A stretch of DNA of 64,000 bases from an uncultured Clostridia bacterium (lineage in GTDB: Bacteria; Bacillota; Clostridia; Christensenellales; Aristaeellaceae): the NCBI GenBank assembly GCA_934632155.1, contig CAKTXZ010000003.1, positions 1 through 64,000 on the forward strand, read 5' to 3'. How positions within the stretch are numbered: the stretch's first letter is position 1; every line of letters begins with the position of its first letter. Under the pieces are notes generated by a model. It did no database searches and was not told the origin of the DNA. It was given only the letters and a program-made list of their open reading frames with translations. Position numbers and translations under genes: made by a program. Below are positions 26,141 to 34,635 of the stretch, in pieces.

Positions 26141-27289
26141 TTACCGTTTTTGAATGTCCGCCCGCGCCGCTTCACGCGCCAGCCGGTCCGCCTCGTCCAC
26201 ATCGGCGAGCGTCCGCGCGGGCAAATGTCCCCAGCGCTGCAGCGCGCCGGCCACCACGTCGTAGATAGCGCCAAAGGGGATGCGGCGGCAAAGAAACGCG
26301 CCCGCGGCTTCCTCGTTGGCGGCGTTCAGGACGCACGCCGCCGCGCCGCCTGCATGCAGCACGTCGTAAGCCATCTGAACGGCGGGGAATTTTTCCGTGT
26401 CCGGCGCTTCGAAGGTAAGCTGCCCAAGGCGGCACAGATCAAGCTTTTCCGCGCCGGTTTCCAGCCGTTCGGGATAGCTCATGGCGTAGAGGATGGGCAC
26501 GCGCATGTCCGGCGCGCCCAGCTGCGCGATTACCGCGCCGTCCTTGAATTCCACCGCCGAATGCACGATGGACTGCGGATGCACGAGCACCTGAATCTGC
26601 TCGGGCAAAGCGTTGAAAAGCCACTTGGCCTCGATGATTTCCAGCGCTTTATTGAACATGGACGCTGAATCTACCGTGATTTTGGCGCCCATACGCCACG
26701 TGGGGTGCCCCAGCGCCTGCTCCACCGTCGCGCCGCGGATGGCGTCCTGCGTCCATGTGCGGAAGGGGCCGCCCGAAGCAGTCAGCAGGATACGGGCGAA
26801 GGGATTGCCGTCCGCTCCGCGCAGACACTGAAAAATGGCGCTGTGCTCGCTGTCCACCGGCAGCAGCGTAGGGCCGTCCGCGCTGTCTGCACAGGCGGCC
26901 ATGACCATTTCACCGCCGGCGACCAGCGTTTCCTTGTTGGCCAGCAGCACGCGCTTTCCGGCCTGCCGCGCCGCCATGACGGCCTTCAGGCCGCATACGC
27001 CCACCACCGCGGCCAGCACGTCCTGCCCCTCGCTTTCCCGCGCGACGGCCTCCAACGCGCCTTCGCCGAAGCGAAAATCGCAAAAGCGCAGGTCGTCGGG
27101 GATCGGGGCGGCTTCGCCTGTCAGCGCCGCCATGCGCGGCCGCAGCAGCCGTACTTGATCAAATAAAAGCGCCGCGTTCCGGTGCGCGGTCAGCGCCGTC
27201 ACCGAAAAGCGGTCGGGATGCTTCATAACAACGTCAATTGCCTGCCGGCCAATCGAGCCGGTGCTGCCCAGAATTGCAATACCGCGCAT
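26141..27289 (-). CDS. dxr: 1-deoxy-D-xylulose 5-phosphate reductoisomerase
   Basis: Dxr (IspC) makes MEP from DXP with NADPH, the first committed step of the MEP pathway. The 382-residue protein opens with the dinucleotide loop ILGSTGSIGRQ and shows LLANKETLVAGG, PVDSEHSAIFQC (metal ligands), TASGGPFR and GHPTWRMGAKITVDSA. The usual NKGLE motif is NKALE here, a mild change. It precedes rseP by 11 bp and follows cdsA by 16 bp in one operon. Confidence 0.97.
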   Translation of the reverse strand: MRGIAILGSTGSIGRQAIDVVMKHPDRFSVTALTAHRNAALLFDQVRLLRPRMAALTGEAAPIPDDLRFCDFRFGEGALEAVARESEGQDVLAAVVGVCGLKAVMAARQAGKRVLLANKETLVAGGEMVMAACADSADGPTLLPVDSEHSAIFQCLRGADGNPFARILLTASGGPFRTWTQDAIRGATVEQALGHPTWRMGAKITVDSASMFNKALEIIEAKWLFNALPEQIQVLVHPQSIVHSAVEFKDGAVIAQLGAPDMRVPILYAMSYPERLETGAEKLDLCRLGQLTFEAPDTEKFPAVQMAYDVLHAGGAAACVLNAANEEAAGAFLCRRIPFGAIYDVVAGALQRWGHLPARTLADVDEADRLAREAARADIQKR

Positions 27290-27304
27290 GAAAAAAATCC
27301 TTTC

Positions 27305-28117
27305 TCAGGCCGGGAAGAGGCGCAGCGTCATATAGACGTACATCACCACCGTAGCCCAATATACGCTGTCCAGCCTGTCCATCATGCCGCCATGGCCGGG
27401 AAAAATGCTGCCGAAATCCTTGATGCCGCAATGGCGCTTGATGAGGGAGGCGAACAAATCGCCCGTCTGCCCGGCAAAGCCGCCCAGCAGCCCCAGCACG
27501 ATAAAATGCCACAGCGGCGGCATGGGCGCGAAGAAGGAAAATATGCCGCGCAGCAGCATGGCAAACAGCACGCTGCCTACCAGCCCGGCCGCCGCGCCCT
27601 CCAGCGATTTATTGGGGCTGACCGCCGGGCAAAGCCGGCGCACACCGAAGCGGCTGCCCACGAAGTACGCCGCCATATCGCCGGTCAGCGGCACGCCGAA
27701 GGCCAGCAGCGCCAGCAGCAGCTGGTGCGCCCGGTCGGGCGCGCGCATGAGCGCCAGCATGCACATGCCGGGCAGCAGCACGCAAAACAGCGGCAGGGAG
27801 GACATGAGCAGATCCTCCAGCCGCGGCTCGGAGCGGAACATGACCATCACCGCAATCAGCATGCACGCGCCGCCCACCAGCGCCATCAGCGGCGATACGC
27901 CGCCCGAGAGCATGAACAGCGGAACGGAAAGCACAAGGCACAGCCACGTCGGCCATTGCACGGGGCGATGCCCGGCCTGCCCCATCGCGCGGTAAATCTC
28001 ATAAATCGATACGCAGATGGTGGCCATATACAGCACGGAAAACACCCAGCCGCCCATCGCCAGCGCAAACGCCAGCAGCACGATCAGGCATGCGCCGGTA
28101 ATAATTCTGGTCATCAT
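27305..28117 (-). CDS. cdsA: Phosphatidate cytidylyltransferase
   Basis: CdsA forms CDP-diacylglycerol from phosphatidate and CTP, the branch point of phospholipid synthesis. The 270-residue membrane protein has about seven helices, SPNKSLEGAAAGLVGS, and the family signature FGSIFPGHGGMMDRLDS near the C terminus. Two ATGs in a row at 28117/28114 overlap the uppS stop, so translation is coupled. Confidence 0.95.
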   Translation of the reverse strand: MMTRIITGACLIVLLAFALAMGGWVFSVLYMATICVSIYEIYRAMGQAGHRPVQWPTWLCLVLSVPLFMLSGGVSPLMALVGGACMLIAVMVMFRSEPRLEDLLMSSLPLFCVLLPGMCMLALMRAPDRAHQLLLALLAFGVPLTGDMAAYFVGSRFGVRRLCPAVSPNKSLEGAAAGLVGSVLFAMLLRGIFSFFAPMPPLWHFIVLGLLGGFAGQTGDLFASLIKRHCGIKDFGSIFPGHGGMMDRLDSVYWATVVMYVYMTLRLFPA

Positions 28118-28827
28118 CCTTTGCGTCCTCCAAATCTTCTGTCGCGGGCTGCGAACGCTTCCAGCGCTTCGCGGTATGCCTTTTCGTCAAAATCCGGCCA
28201 AAGCACGGCGGGAAATTCAAATTCGGCGTAGGCGCACTGATACAGCAGAAAATTGCTCAGCCGCATTTCCCCGCTTGTGCGAATCAACAGGTCGACGTCG
28301 GGCAGACCATGCGTGTAGAGAGCGTCCGCGAGCATGCTCTCGTCAATATCCTCCGGGCGAATTTCCCCGCGCGCCGCGCGCGCCGCCAGCAGCCGCGCCG
28401 CGCGCGCCAGCTCCGCCCGCCCGCCGTAATTGAGCGCAATGCTGAGCTTCAGGCCGGTGTTGCCCCGCGTGCGCGCTTCCGCCGCGCGCACGGCGTTTCG
28501 CTGCGCCTCCGGCAGGCCGTCCACATCGCCCAGAATGCGGATGCAGACGTTCTTTTCATGCAGCTCGTCAATTTCCTTGGTGAAATATTCCAGCAGCAGC
28601 CCCATCAGCGCGCCGACCTCTTTGGGATCGCGCCGCCAGTTTTCCGTCGAAAAGGCGTACAGCGACAGCGCCTCGACGCCTAAATCGCTGCTCAGGCGAA
28701 TCACGGCGCGCAGCGCCTCGACGCCCTTGCGATGCCCCATCGCCACCTGAAGCTTATGCCGCATGGCCCAGCGGCCGTTTCCGTCCATGATGACGGCGAC
28801 GTGCCGGGGCAGCGCGCCCTGCGTCAT
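28114..28827 (-). CDS. uppS: Undecaprenyl diphosphate synthase (cis-prenyltransferase)
   Basis: UppS condenses isopentenyl units on farnesyl diphosphate to make the C55 carrier lipid of wall synthesis. The 237-residue protein shows HVAVIMDGNGRWAM (catalytic Asp), GHRKGVEALR, SLYAFSTENWRR, and the C-terminal DLLIRTSGEMRLSNFLLYQ. Start ATG 28827 has GAAGGAAAACGC before it; the frame is open far upstream but that part is the preceding small ORF read out of phase. The ATG overlaps the upstream stop (ATGA) and the stop overlaps cdsA. Confidence 0.96.
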   Translation of the reverse strand: MTQGALPRHVAVIMDGNGRWAMRHKLQVAMGHRKGVEALRAVIRLSSDLGVEALSLYAFSTENWRRDPKEVGALMGLLLEYFTKEIDELHEKNVCIRILGDVDGLPEAQRNAVRAAEARTRGNTGLKLSIALNYGGRAELARAARLLAARAARGEIRPEDIDESMLADALYTHGLPDVDLLIRTSGEMRLSNFLLYQCAYAEFEFPAVLWPDFDEKAYREALEAFAARDRRFGGRKG

Positions 28828-29039
28828 GCGTTTTCCTTCCCGCGCGGCGCACCGTCTAAAAAACGGGCCGCCACCCATTCGTTTTTTCCGCGGCGGATGA
28901 CGCGCAGCGTGCCCTCCTGCCGCGGCGGCTGGTTTCGGTGCGGCGCGGCGGTTTCCGTAACGGAAGGAGCGGTCTCCCCCGCCGCGCGCGCCCGCGCCTC
29001 CAGCACGTCCAGCGGACGTCCCAGTATCTGATCCGTCAA
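28824..29039 (-). CDS. Small protein of unknown function between frr and uppS
   Basis: A 71-codon frame that begins TTG 29039, sharing 4 bp with the frr stop (TTGA), and ends with a TGA sharing 4 bp with the uppS start (ATGA). The product, starting MTDQILGRPLDVLEARARA and containing TLRVIRRGKNEWVAARFLDG, is alpha/beta-like with a Gly/Pro-rich middle and no signal peptide. The exact fit of both junctions and the GGAG of the frr 3' end about 11 nt before the TTG support a real gene. I do not recognise a named family. Confidence 0.65.
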   Translation of the reverse strand: MTDQILGRPLDVLEARARAAGETAPSVTETAAPHRNQPPRQEGTLRVIRRGKNEWVAARFLDGAPRGKENA

Positions 29040-29593
29040 ACCGACATGATCTCCTTTTCCTTTTCGGCGGCGATCTTATCGATCTCCTTGATCTGCGCGT
29101 CGGTGGTCTTTTGCAGCTCATCCTCGGCCTTGCGCTGATCGTCCTCGGTGATCTGGCTGTCCTTCTTGAGCTTTTTGATCTGCTCCATGGCGTCGCGGCG
29201 GGTGTTGCGCATGGCGACCTTCGCCTCCTCTGCGCTCTTGCGGACGACCTTGGTCAGCTCCTTGCGGCGTTCCTCGTTCAATTCGGGCACCACCAGCCGG
29301 ATCATCTTGCCGTCGTTGGAGGGGTTGAGCCCCAGATCGCTCTTCTGGATGGCCTTTTCAACCAGCGGAATGGCCTTCGCATCCCACAGGGAGATGGTCA
29401 GCAGGCGCGGCTCGGGGCTGTTGATATTGCCCATCTGCCTGAGCGGCGTGGCCGTGCCGTAATAATCCACCACGATTTTGTCCAGAATCTGTGGGTTGGC
29501 GCGGCCGGCGCGCAGGGTGAGCATATCCTTCTGATAAAGCTCTTTGGTTTTGACCATTTTTTCCTTCGCGGTGTTAATGATGGGACGGTACAT
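29036..29593 (-). CDS. frr: Ribosome recycling factor
   Basis: Frr, with EF-G, splits the post-termination ribosome. The 185-residue protein has the tRNA-like two-domain pattern: a three-helix bundle with the LRAGRANPQILDKIVVDYYG turn and the PLRQMGNINSPEPR hinge region, ending in a charged helix. ATG 29593 has GGAGG at 8 nt; TTG 29599 is too close to it. It is the first gene of the minus-strand operon; the usual neighbours pyrH and tsf are not seen in this window. Confidence 0.97.
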   Translation of the reverse strand: MYRPIINTAKEKMVKTKELYQKDMLTLRAGRANPQILDKIVVDYYGTATPLRQMGNINSPEPRLLTISLWDAKAIPLVEKAIQKSDLGLNPSNDGKMIRLVVPELNEERRKELTKVVRKSAEEAKVAMRNTRRDAMEQIKKLKKDSQITEDDQRKAEDELQKTTDAQIKEIDKIAAEKEKEIMSV

Positions 29594-29626
29594 CGGCAAT
29601 TCCTCCGTTCATAGAATCTTTCGTTT

Positions 29627-29655
29627 ATTGTACCCCGTTTTGGAAAAATAGGCAA
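29627..29655 (-). promoter_or_regulatory. Promoter of the frr-uppS-cdsA-dxr-rseP-ispG-polC operon
   Basis: Minus strand: TTGCCT, 17 bp, TACAAT, about 34 bp before the frr start codon. The rest of the gap 29656-29865 holds no gene I can support. Confidence 0.65.
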
Positions 29656-29865
29656 GAGGAAGGCGGGGAAATTATGCGGGAAAATGCGTCGCGCCGGGGG
29701 AAGCGCCCGGGACACGGCGCGCAATTCGGCAGCGCGTTGACGGCGCGCTTTTGCTCTCGCGCCTGCGGGTTCGTTAATTGACCGTTCGCAGAACCCTCGA
29801 ACCCGCCGTTAAAGCCTGCGAAAGCCGCTTGCCGCACCGGCTTGCCTGCGCGGCGTTCCCCCTGA

Positions 29866-31032
29866 TTATTCGAAGTAATCCCGGTCGAAATGCACCACGC
29901 AGCGATAGCGCGGATCCAGCGTGCGCGCATGCGCGCAGATGCCGTCCAGCAGCTCCTTCTGATCGGTCACGGCGGCGGGTAAAAGCACGTCGAAAATCAG
30001 GTTGATCTGCTTATCGCCGGGCACGCGGCGGAAATCATGCAGCCGGAGCGGCGGGTTCAGCTGCGCAAGGTAATTCGCCATTTGCGCCTTGGCCTGCTCG
30101 GTTTTTTCGTCGCCCGTCATCACGGGGTCCATGTGGATGCAGATGGGCAGGCTCAGCTTGGCGGATATTTCGCGCTCGGCGCGGTCGATCACCTCGTGAA
30201 TGGCGACCAGATCGCTGCTTGCCGCGACCTCGGCGTGCACGGAGGCCATCGAGCGCCCCGGGCCGTAATCGTGAATAACCAGATCATGCACGCCCAGAAT
30301 GCCGTCGTAGGCGGTCAGCAGCGTGATGATTTTTTGCCCCAGCTCCCTGTCCGGCGCGCCGCCCAGCAGCCGCGTTACCGTTTCCCTGAGCACGCTCCAC
30401 GCCGCGCTGAGCACCAGCAGCGAAACCAGCACGCCCATGTAGCCGTCCACCGGCCAGCCCAGCGCGAGGGTGACAATCGTGCTCAGCAGCACGGCGCCCG
30501 TCGCCCATACGTCGCTCAGGCTGTCCTTGGACGCGGCGAGCATGGTGGGGTTGGCGGTGCGGCTGCCGATTGCGCGGTAAAAACGGCTCATCCACAGCTT
30601 TACGCCCATGCCGACGGCCAGCAGCGCTACCGTCAGCATGGTAAAATCGGTGGGCTCGGGATGCAGGATGCTCTCCACGCCGGATTTGAGCAGCTCAAGC
30701 CCGAATACCGCAATCAGCACGCCCACGCCCAGCGCGCCCAGATATTCAATGCGCCCGTGGCCGAAGGGATGGTCCCGGTCCAACGGCTTTTGCGCCATGC
30801 GCACGGCGACCAGCGCGATGATGCTGCCGCCCGCGTCGGAAAGGTTATTCACGCCGTCGGCCATAACGGCGACGGAGCCGGTCAGAAAGCCGGCCAGTAT
30901 TTTTGCGAGCGCCAGCAGCAGGTTCAGCGCCATGCCCACGACCGAGCCCAGCGTGCCGTACGCTTCGCGCACCTGCTGCCTGTCCGTGTCCTGCCAATCA
31001 GGAATCAGGCGGCGAATCAGCCATTCCGTCAT
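29866..31032 (-). CDS. Cation diffusion facilitator family transporter
   Basis: A proton-coupled exporter of divalent metals (zinc, iron, manganese or cobalt in relatives). The 388-residue protein has six membrane helices with the metal-site motifs ADGVNNLSDAGGS in helix 2 and ASKDSLSDVWATGAV in helix 5, the family loop DRDHPFGHGRIEYLGAL, and a cytoplasmic ferredoxin-like domain (about 215-300) plus an extra C-terminal region of about 80 residues. Start ATG 31032 has AGGAG 10 nt upstream. Which metal is moved is not evident. Confidence 0.92.
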   Translation of the reverse strand: MTEWLIRRLIPDWQDTDRQQVREAYGTLGSVVGMALNLLLALAKILAGFLTGSVAVMADGVNNLSDAGGSIIALVAVRMAQKPLDRDHPFGHGRIEYLGALGVGVLIAVFGLELLKSGVESILHPEPTDFTMLTVALLAVGMGVKLWMSRFYRAIGSRTANPTMLAASKDSLSDVWATGAVLLSTIVTLALGWPVDGYMGVLVSLLVLSAAWSVLRETVTRLLGGAPDRELGQKIITLLTAYDGILGVHDLVIHDYGPGRSMASVHAEVAASSDLVAIHEVIDRAEREISAKLSLPICIHMDPVMTGDEKTEQAKAQMANYLAQLNPPLRLHDFRRVPGDKQINLIFDVLLPAAVTDQKELLDGICAHARTLDPRYRCVVHFDRDYFE

Positions 31033-31114
31033 GAGGGAAAACAGCTCCTTTCCGTATGCGCGCCGCTGCGCATGGAAGCGGCGCATTTTCTACGCTATAC
31101 GAAGCCTGCCGCGG

Positions 31115-31642
31115 CTATGCCTGAAGCCTTCTGCCCAGCATTTCCTCCGCCAGCGGAATATCGCCGTCTGCAATCGCCCGCCGGATGGCGCTGCTCGAGA
31201 CGCGGCGGCCGTCCGGCAGCGTAACGGGCGGCACCACCGTCAGGCCGACGCCGCGCGCCCGGCACATGGCGCGCAGCTCTGCAACGCCGCACGCGCCGCG
31301 ATAGCCGAAGCGGTGATCCTCGCCGCAGACGACATGAACGGCGCGGAGCTTTTCCATGACGACGCGGTCAAAAAAATCCTGACCGCTCATATGCCGCATC
31401 CGGTCGTCAAACGGACTGACGACGACGGTATCCGCGCCCGCCCGACGAAGCAGCGCGACGCGTTCGGACAGGGTTGTCAGCAGAAAGGCCTTGGGCGCGG
31501 GCGCGTTTGAAAAGGTATGGGCGCAAACGAGCAGCCCTTTTTGATCGGCAATCTGCCGCGCGGCGTGTAAAAGCGCCGCGTGACCGCGGTGTACGCCGTC
31601 GAAAAAGCCCAGACATACTACGCAGCCTGGTTGAACGCTCAT
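31115..31642 (-). CDS. FAD synthetase-like protein (RibF N-terminal domain only)
   Basis: The 175-residue product matches the FMN adenylyltransferase half of bifunctional RibF: CLGFFDGVHRGHAALL (nucleotide-binding HxGH region) and the closing RVSSSAIRRAIADGDI motif. Normal bacterial RibF is about 310 residues and carries a C-terminal riboflavin kinase domain that is wholly absent; the gene ends with a clean stop and no kinase-like sequence follows. It is also not beside truB, its usual place. Either a separate kinase exists elsewhere or the protein acts on another substrate. It has its own promoter. Confidence 0.82.
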   Translation of the reverse strand: MSVQPGCVVCLGFFDGVHRGHAALLHAARQIADQKGLLVCAHTFSNAPAPKAFLLTTLSERVALLRRAGADTVVVSPFDDRMRHMSGQDFFDRVVMEKLRAVHVVCGEDHRFGYRGACGVAELRAMCRARGVGLTVVPPVTLPDGRRVSSSAIRRAIADGDIPLAEEMLGRRLQA

Positions 31643-31693
31643 ACTGCTTCCCCCTTGAATGCTCAGCGCCGCGATGGACGCCGCAGCATGAAA

Positions 31694-31722
31694 ATTTTAT
31701 CATTCGCGGCTGGGACTGTCAA
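31694..31722 (-). promoter_or_regulatory. Promoter of the RibF-like gene
   Basis: Minus strand: TTGACA (31717-31722), 17 bp, TAAAAT (31694-31699). Confidence 0.75.
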
Positions 31723-31782
31723 TGTGAAAAAGCGGCGAAACCAAGGCGTCGCGCACCGCCGCGCGAATCATGGCGAATTTGC

Positions 31783-31812
31783 TTTACCGGCGGCGGTATT
31801 TTGTGGTATACT
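31783..31812 (+). promoter_or_regulatory. Promoter of rhaA-rhaD
   Basis: TTTACC (31783-31788), 18 bp, TATACT (31807-31812) with an extended TGG. No clear operator was seen. Confidence 0.65.
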
Positions 31813-31861
31813 GTAAAGTGCGTGAAGTAAATCATACTTTAGGGCGAGGAGCGGAACAACC

Positions 31862-33112
31862 ATGCAAAGCGATTATCAGGCGGCGCTGGCGCGCTATGCG
31901 GCGGCGGGCGTGGACGCGGAGCGGGCGATTGCCCGGCTGCGCGAGATTCCCGTCAGCATTCACTGCTGGCAGGGCGACGATGTGACCGGGCTGGAAAACG
32001 CCGGCCGGGCGCTTTCCGGCGGCATTCAGACAACGGGCAATTATCCCGGTAAGGCGCGCACCTTCGAGGAGCTGACCGCCGATTTTGACAAGGCCTGCAG
32101 CATGATTCCGGGCAAAAAGCGGCTGAACCTGCATGCAAGCTACGCCGTGATGACCGACGAAAACCGGGCGGACCGGGACGAGCTGAGGCCCGAGCACTTC
32201 AAGCCTTGGGTGGATTACGCCAAGAAGCGCGGATTGGGGCTGGATTTTAACCCTACGTTTTTCAGCCATCCCATGGTCAAGGACGGCCTCACCCTTTCCA
32301 GCCCGGATGAAAGCGTGCGGCAATTCTGGATTCGCCACGGCGTCGCCTGCCGCCGAATCGCCGCTTATTTTGCGCAGGAGCTGGGCACGCACTGCCTTTG
32401 CAATGTGTGGATTCCCGACGGCCTGAAGGATGTGCCGGCTGACCGGCTGTCGCCCCGGCTGCGCCTGAAGGACAGCCTCGACCAGATTTTTGCGCAGAAG
32501 ATTCCCGGGGTGATCGACAGCGTGGAAAGCAAGGTCTTCGGCATCGGCGTGGAGGCCTACACCGTGGGCAGCAACGAGTTTTACACCGCCTATGCCGCGC
32601 AGCATTCCGGCGTATATAACCTGCTGGACAACGGGCATTATCACCCGCAGGAATTTGTCAGCGATAAAATTCCCGCCATGCTGTGCTTTTTTGACAAGGT
32701 GCCGCTGCATGTGACGCGCCCGATGCGCTGGGACAGCGACCATGTGGTGCGTTTTGAGGACGAGATTCGCGAAATTGCTACGGAGATTGTGCGCTGCGAC
32801 GCGACCGAGCGCGTGCTGATCGGGCTGGACTTCTTCGACGCGTCCATCAACCGCGTGGCGGCGTGGGTAATCGGCGCGCGGAACGTGGAAAAGGCGCTGC
32901 TGTGGGCGCTGCTTCTGCCCAACGAACGCTTGCGCGCGATGCAGAATGAAAGCCGCTTTACCGAGCTGCTCATGACGCAGGAGGAGCTCAAAACCCTGCC
33001 CTTTGGCGCGGTGTGGGAGGAATACTGCCGTCGGTGCGGCGTGGCGGCGGGCGGCGAATGGTTCCGGGACGTGCAGGCGTATGAAGAAACCGTGTTGAAA
33101 GCGAGGCAATGA
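31862..33112 (+). CDS. rhaA: L-rhamnose isomerase
   Basis: RhaA interconverts L-rhamnose and L-rhamnulose. The 416-residue protein has the family's SIHCWQGDDVTGLE near residue 33, GNYPGKART, the metal-binding LNLHASYAV, LGLDFNPTFFSHP and the NVWIPDGLKDVPADR segment. ATG 31862 has GGCGAGGAGCGG upstream. rhaD follows 3 bp after the stop. The rhamnulokinase that would act between the two is not nearby. Confidence 0.96.
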   Translation: MQSDYQAALARYAAAGVDAERAIARLREIPVSIHCWQGDDVTGLENAGRALSGGIQTTGNYPGKARTFEELTADFDKACSMIPGKKRLNLHASYAVMTDENRADRDELRPEHFKPWVDYAKKRGLGLDFNPTFFSHPMVKDGLTLSSPDESVRQFWIRHGVACRRIAAYFAQELGTHCLCNVWIPDGLKDVPADRLSPRLRLKDSLDQIFAQKIPGVIDSVESKVFGIGVEAYTVGSNEFYTAYAAQHSGVYNLLDNGHYHPQEFVSDKIPAMLCFFDKVPLHVTRPMRWDSDHVVRFEDEIREIATEIVRCDATERVLIGLDFFDASINRVAAWVIGARNVEKALLWALLLPNERLRAMQNESRFTELLMTQEELKTLPFGAVWEEYCRRCGVAAGGEWFRDVQAYEETVLKARQ

Positions 33113-33115
33113 ACC

Positions 33116-33940
33116 GTGACGATGCTGGATTTGGATGTGCTTCAGGGGTATATCCGCATGTGCGCCGACGGCTGGCAGCAGGGCTGGCATGAGCGCAACG
33201 GCGGCAACCTGACCTACCGCATGACGGCGGAGGAGGCCGCGCAGGCCAAGCCCTTTTTCAAGGCGCAGCCGGGCGCGTGGGTGCGGCTGGGCGTTCAGGC
33301 GGATAACCTGAAAAACGAATACTTTATCGCCACCGGCAGCGGAAAATTCCTGCGCAACGTGCCCCTTTGCCCGCAGGATAATATCTGCATCTGCGAAATC
33401 AACGATGCGGGCGACGCTTACCGCATTGTGTGGGGGCTGGAAAAGGGCGGCCGCCCCACCAGCGAATTCCCCAGCCATTTTCTCAACCACAGCGTGCGCA
33501 AGGCGGCGACGGACGGCGCGTGCCGCGTGATCTATCACGCCCATCCCGCCAACATCATCGCCATGACGTATATTTTGCCGCTGACTGCGCGGGACTTTAC
33601 CCGCGCGCTGTGGCAGAGCGCCACGGAATGCCCGGTGGTGTTCCCCGGCGGCGTGGGCGTGGTGCCGTGGATGGTGCCCGGCGGCGCGGATATTGCGCGG
33701 GCGACCAGCAGGCTGATGCAGGAATACGACGCGGCGGTGTGGGCGCATCACGGCCTGTTTGTTTCCGGGCCGGATTTTGATACCGCCTTCGGCCTGATGC
33801 ATACCATCGAGAAGGCGGCGGAAATCTACATGAAGGTGCTTTCCTCCGGCCGCCCGGCGCTGCAGACCATCAGCGACGACGACCTGCGCGCTATTGCCGG
33901 GGAATTCGGCGTGACGCTCAAGGAAGCGTTTCTGAATTGA
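33116..33940 (+). CDS. rhaD: Rhamnulose-1-phosphate aldolase
   Basis: RhaD, a zinc class II aldolase, splits L-rhamnulose-1-phosphate to dihydroxyacetone phosphate and L-lactaldehyde. The 274-residue protein carries HERNGGNLTYR, the phosphate-binding FIATGSGKFLRN, catalytic EFPSHFLNH, the zinc histidines in YHAHPANI and WAHHGLFV. It starts GTG 33116 (ATG 33122 is an alternative). It is co-transcribed with rhaA and is followed by an intrinsic terminator. Confidence 0.95.
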   Translation: MTMLDLDVLQGYIRMCADGWQQGWHERNGGNLTYRMTAEEAAQAKPFFKAQPGAWVRLGVQADNLKNEYFIATGSGKFLRNVPLCPQDNICICEINDAGDAYRIVWGLEKGGRPTSEFPSHFLNHSVRKAATDGACRVIYHAHPANIIAMTYILPLTARDFTRALWQSATECPVVFPGGVGVVPWMVPGGADIARATSRLMQEYDAAVWAHHGLFVSGPDFDTAFGLMHTIEKAAEIYMKVLSSGRPALQTISDDDLRAIAGEFGVTLKEAFLN

Positions 33941-34057
33941 TTTTTCGTTTCCCCCAATGACTCTTCGACGCTGACTCTTTGATGAAAAACGGCGCTTGCC
34001 GTCCCCTTCGCTACGTGCTTCCGGGGGAAGCCGTCGAGGGGAGAATACCTGATGTTA

Positions 34058-34104
34058 GGGCCTGCTGCAGAATTGCGCTTCTGCAACAGGCCCGTTGTTT
34101 TTTT
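34058..34104 (+). terminator. Intrinsic terminator of rhaA-rhaD
   Basis: GGGCCTG pairs with CAGGCCC, with an inner GCAGA/TCTGC stem, followed by GTTG and a seven-T run. Confidence 0.85.
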
Positions 34105-34112
34105 CTTTGCGA

Positions 34113-34448
34113 CTATGGCTGTTTCTCGTTGAGCACCTGCAGCAGCGAGCGAATGCAGAGCTGTTCCTTTGCGCTCAGCCTGCGATATTGGCTTAACACC
34201 TTGGCGTCCTCCGCGGACAATTGAAAGGGAACGGCCTGTTCGTTGGGGGCGCGCTCGGCGGTGCGACCTGCGATATAATCGATGGAGGTGTTAAAGTAAT
34301 CCGCTATCTGCGCCAGCGTCGCCAAATCGGGCTCCGTGCTGTGGTTTTCGTATTGATTGATGGATTGCTGACTTACGCCCAGTACGTCGGCCAGCAACTG
34401 CTGGCTTACCCCGTATTCCTTCCGCAGCCGCTTTAAATTCGGCAGCAT
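34113..34448 (-). CDS. XRE-family transcriptional regulator
   Basis: A 111-residue DNA-binding protein: an N-terminal Cro/C1 helix-turn-helix (LPNLKRLRKEYGVSQQLLADVLGVSQQSINQYE) and a C-terminal helical region. Start ATG 34448 has GGAGGTGACGGAA before it; ATG 34463 would place that ribosome site inside the gene. It is divergent from an AT-rich lipoprotein gene, and an inverted repeat overlies that gene's -35 box, so it may repress its neighbour. Ligand unknown. Confidence 0.88.
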   Translation of the reverse strand: MLPNLKRLRKEYGVSQQLLADVLGVSQQSINQYENHSTEPDLATLAQIADYFNTSIDYIAGRTAERAPNEQAVPFQLSAEDAKVLSQYRRLSAKEQLCIRSLLQVLNEKQP

Positions 34449-34508
34449 TTCCGTCACCTCCATCCAATTTAGTTTAACAATAAAAAATGGTTAAAATAAA
34501 AGAATAAT

Positions 34509-34524
34509 TTGTTATTGACAACAA
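34509..34524. promoter_or_regulatory. Candidate operator for the XRE regulator
   Basis: Inverted repeat TTGTT-N6-AACAA overlapping the -35 box of the lipoprotein promoter, in the divergent region next to the regulator gene. Confidence 0.45.
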
Positions 34525-34543
34525 GAGATGATTGTAATACAAT
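34515..34543 (+). promoter_or_regulatory. Strong promoter of the lipoprotein gene
   Basis: TTGACA (34515-34520), 17 bp, TACAAT (34538-34543). Confidence 0.8.
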
Positions 34544-34635
34544 AAAGAAAAGGCGGAGAAGGAGATGCGATAACAAAGCGCACGGAGAACCCGCGGAAAA
34601 TGCTTCGCTGAATGAACAGGAAGGGGAGAACAAAA

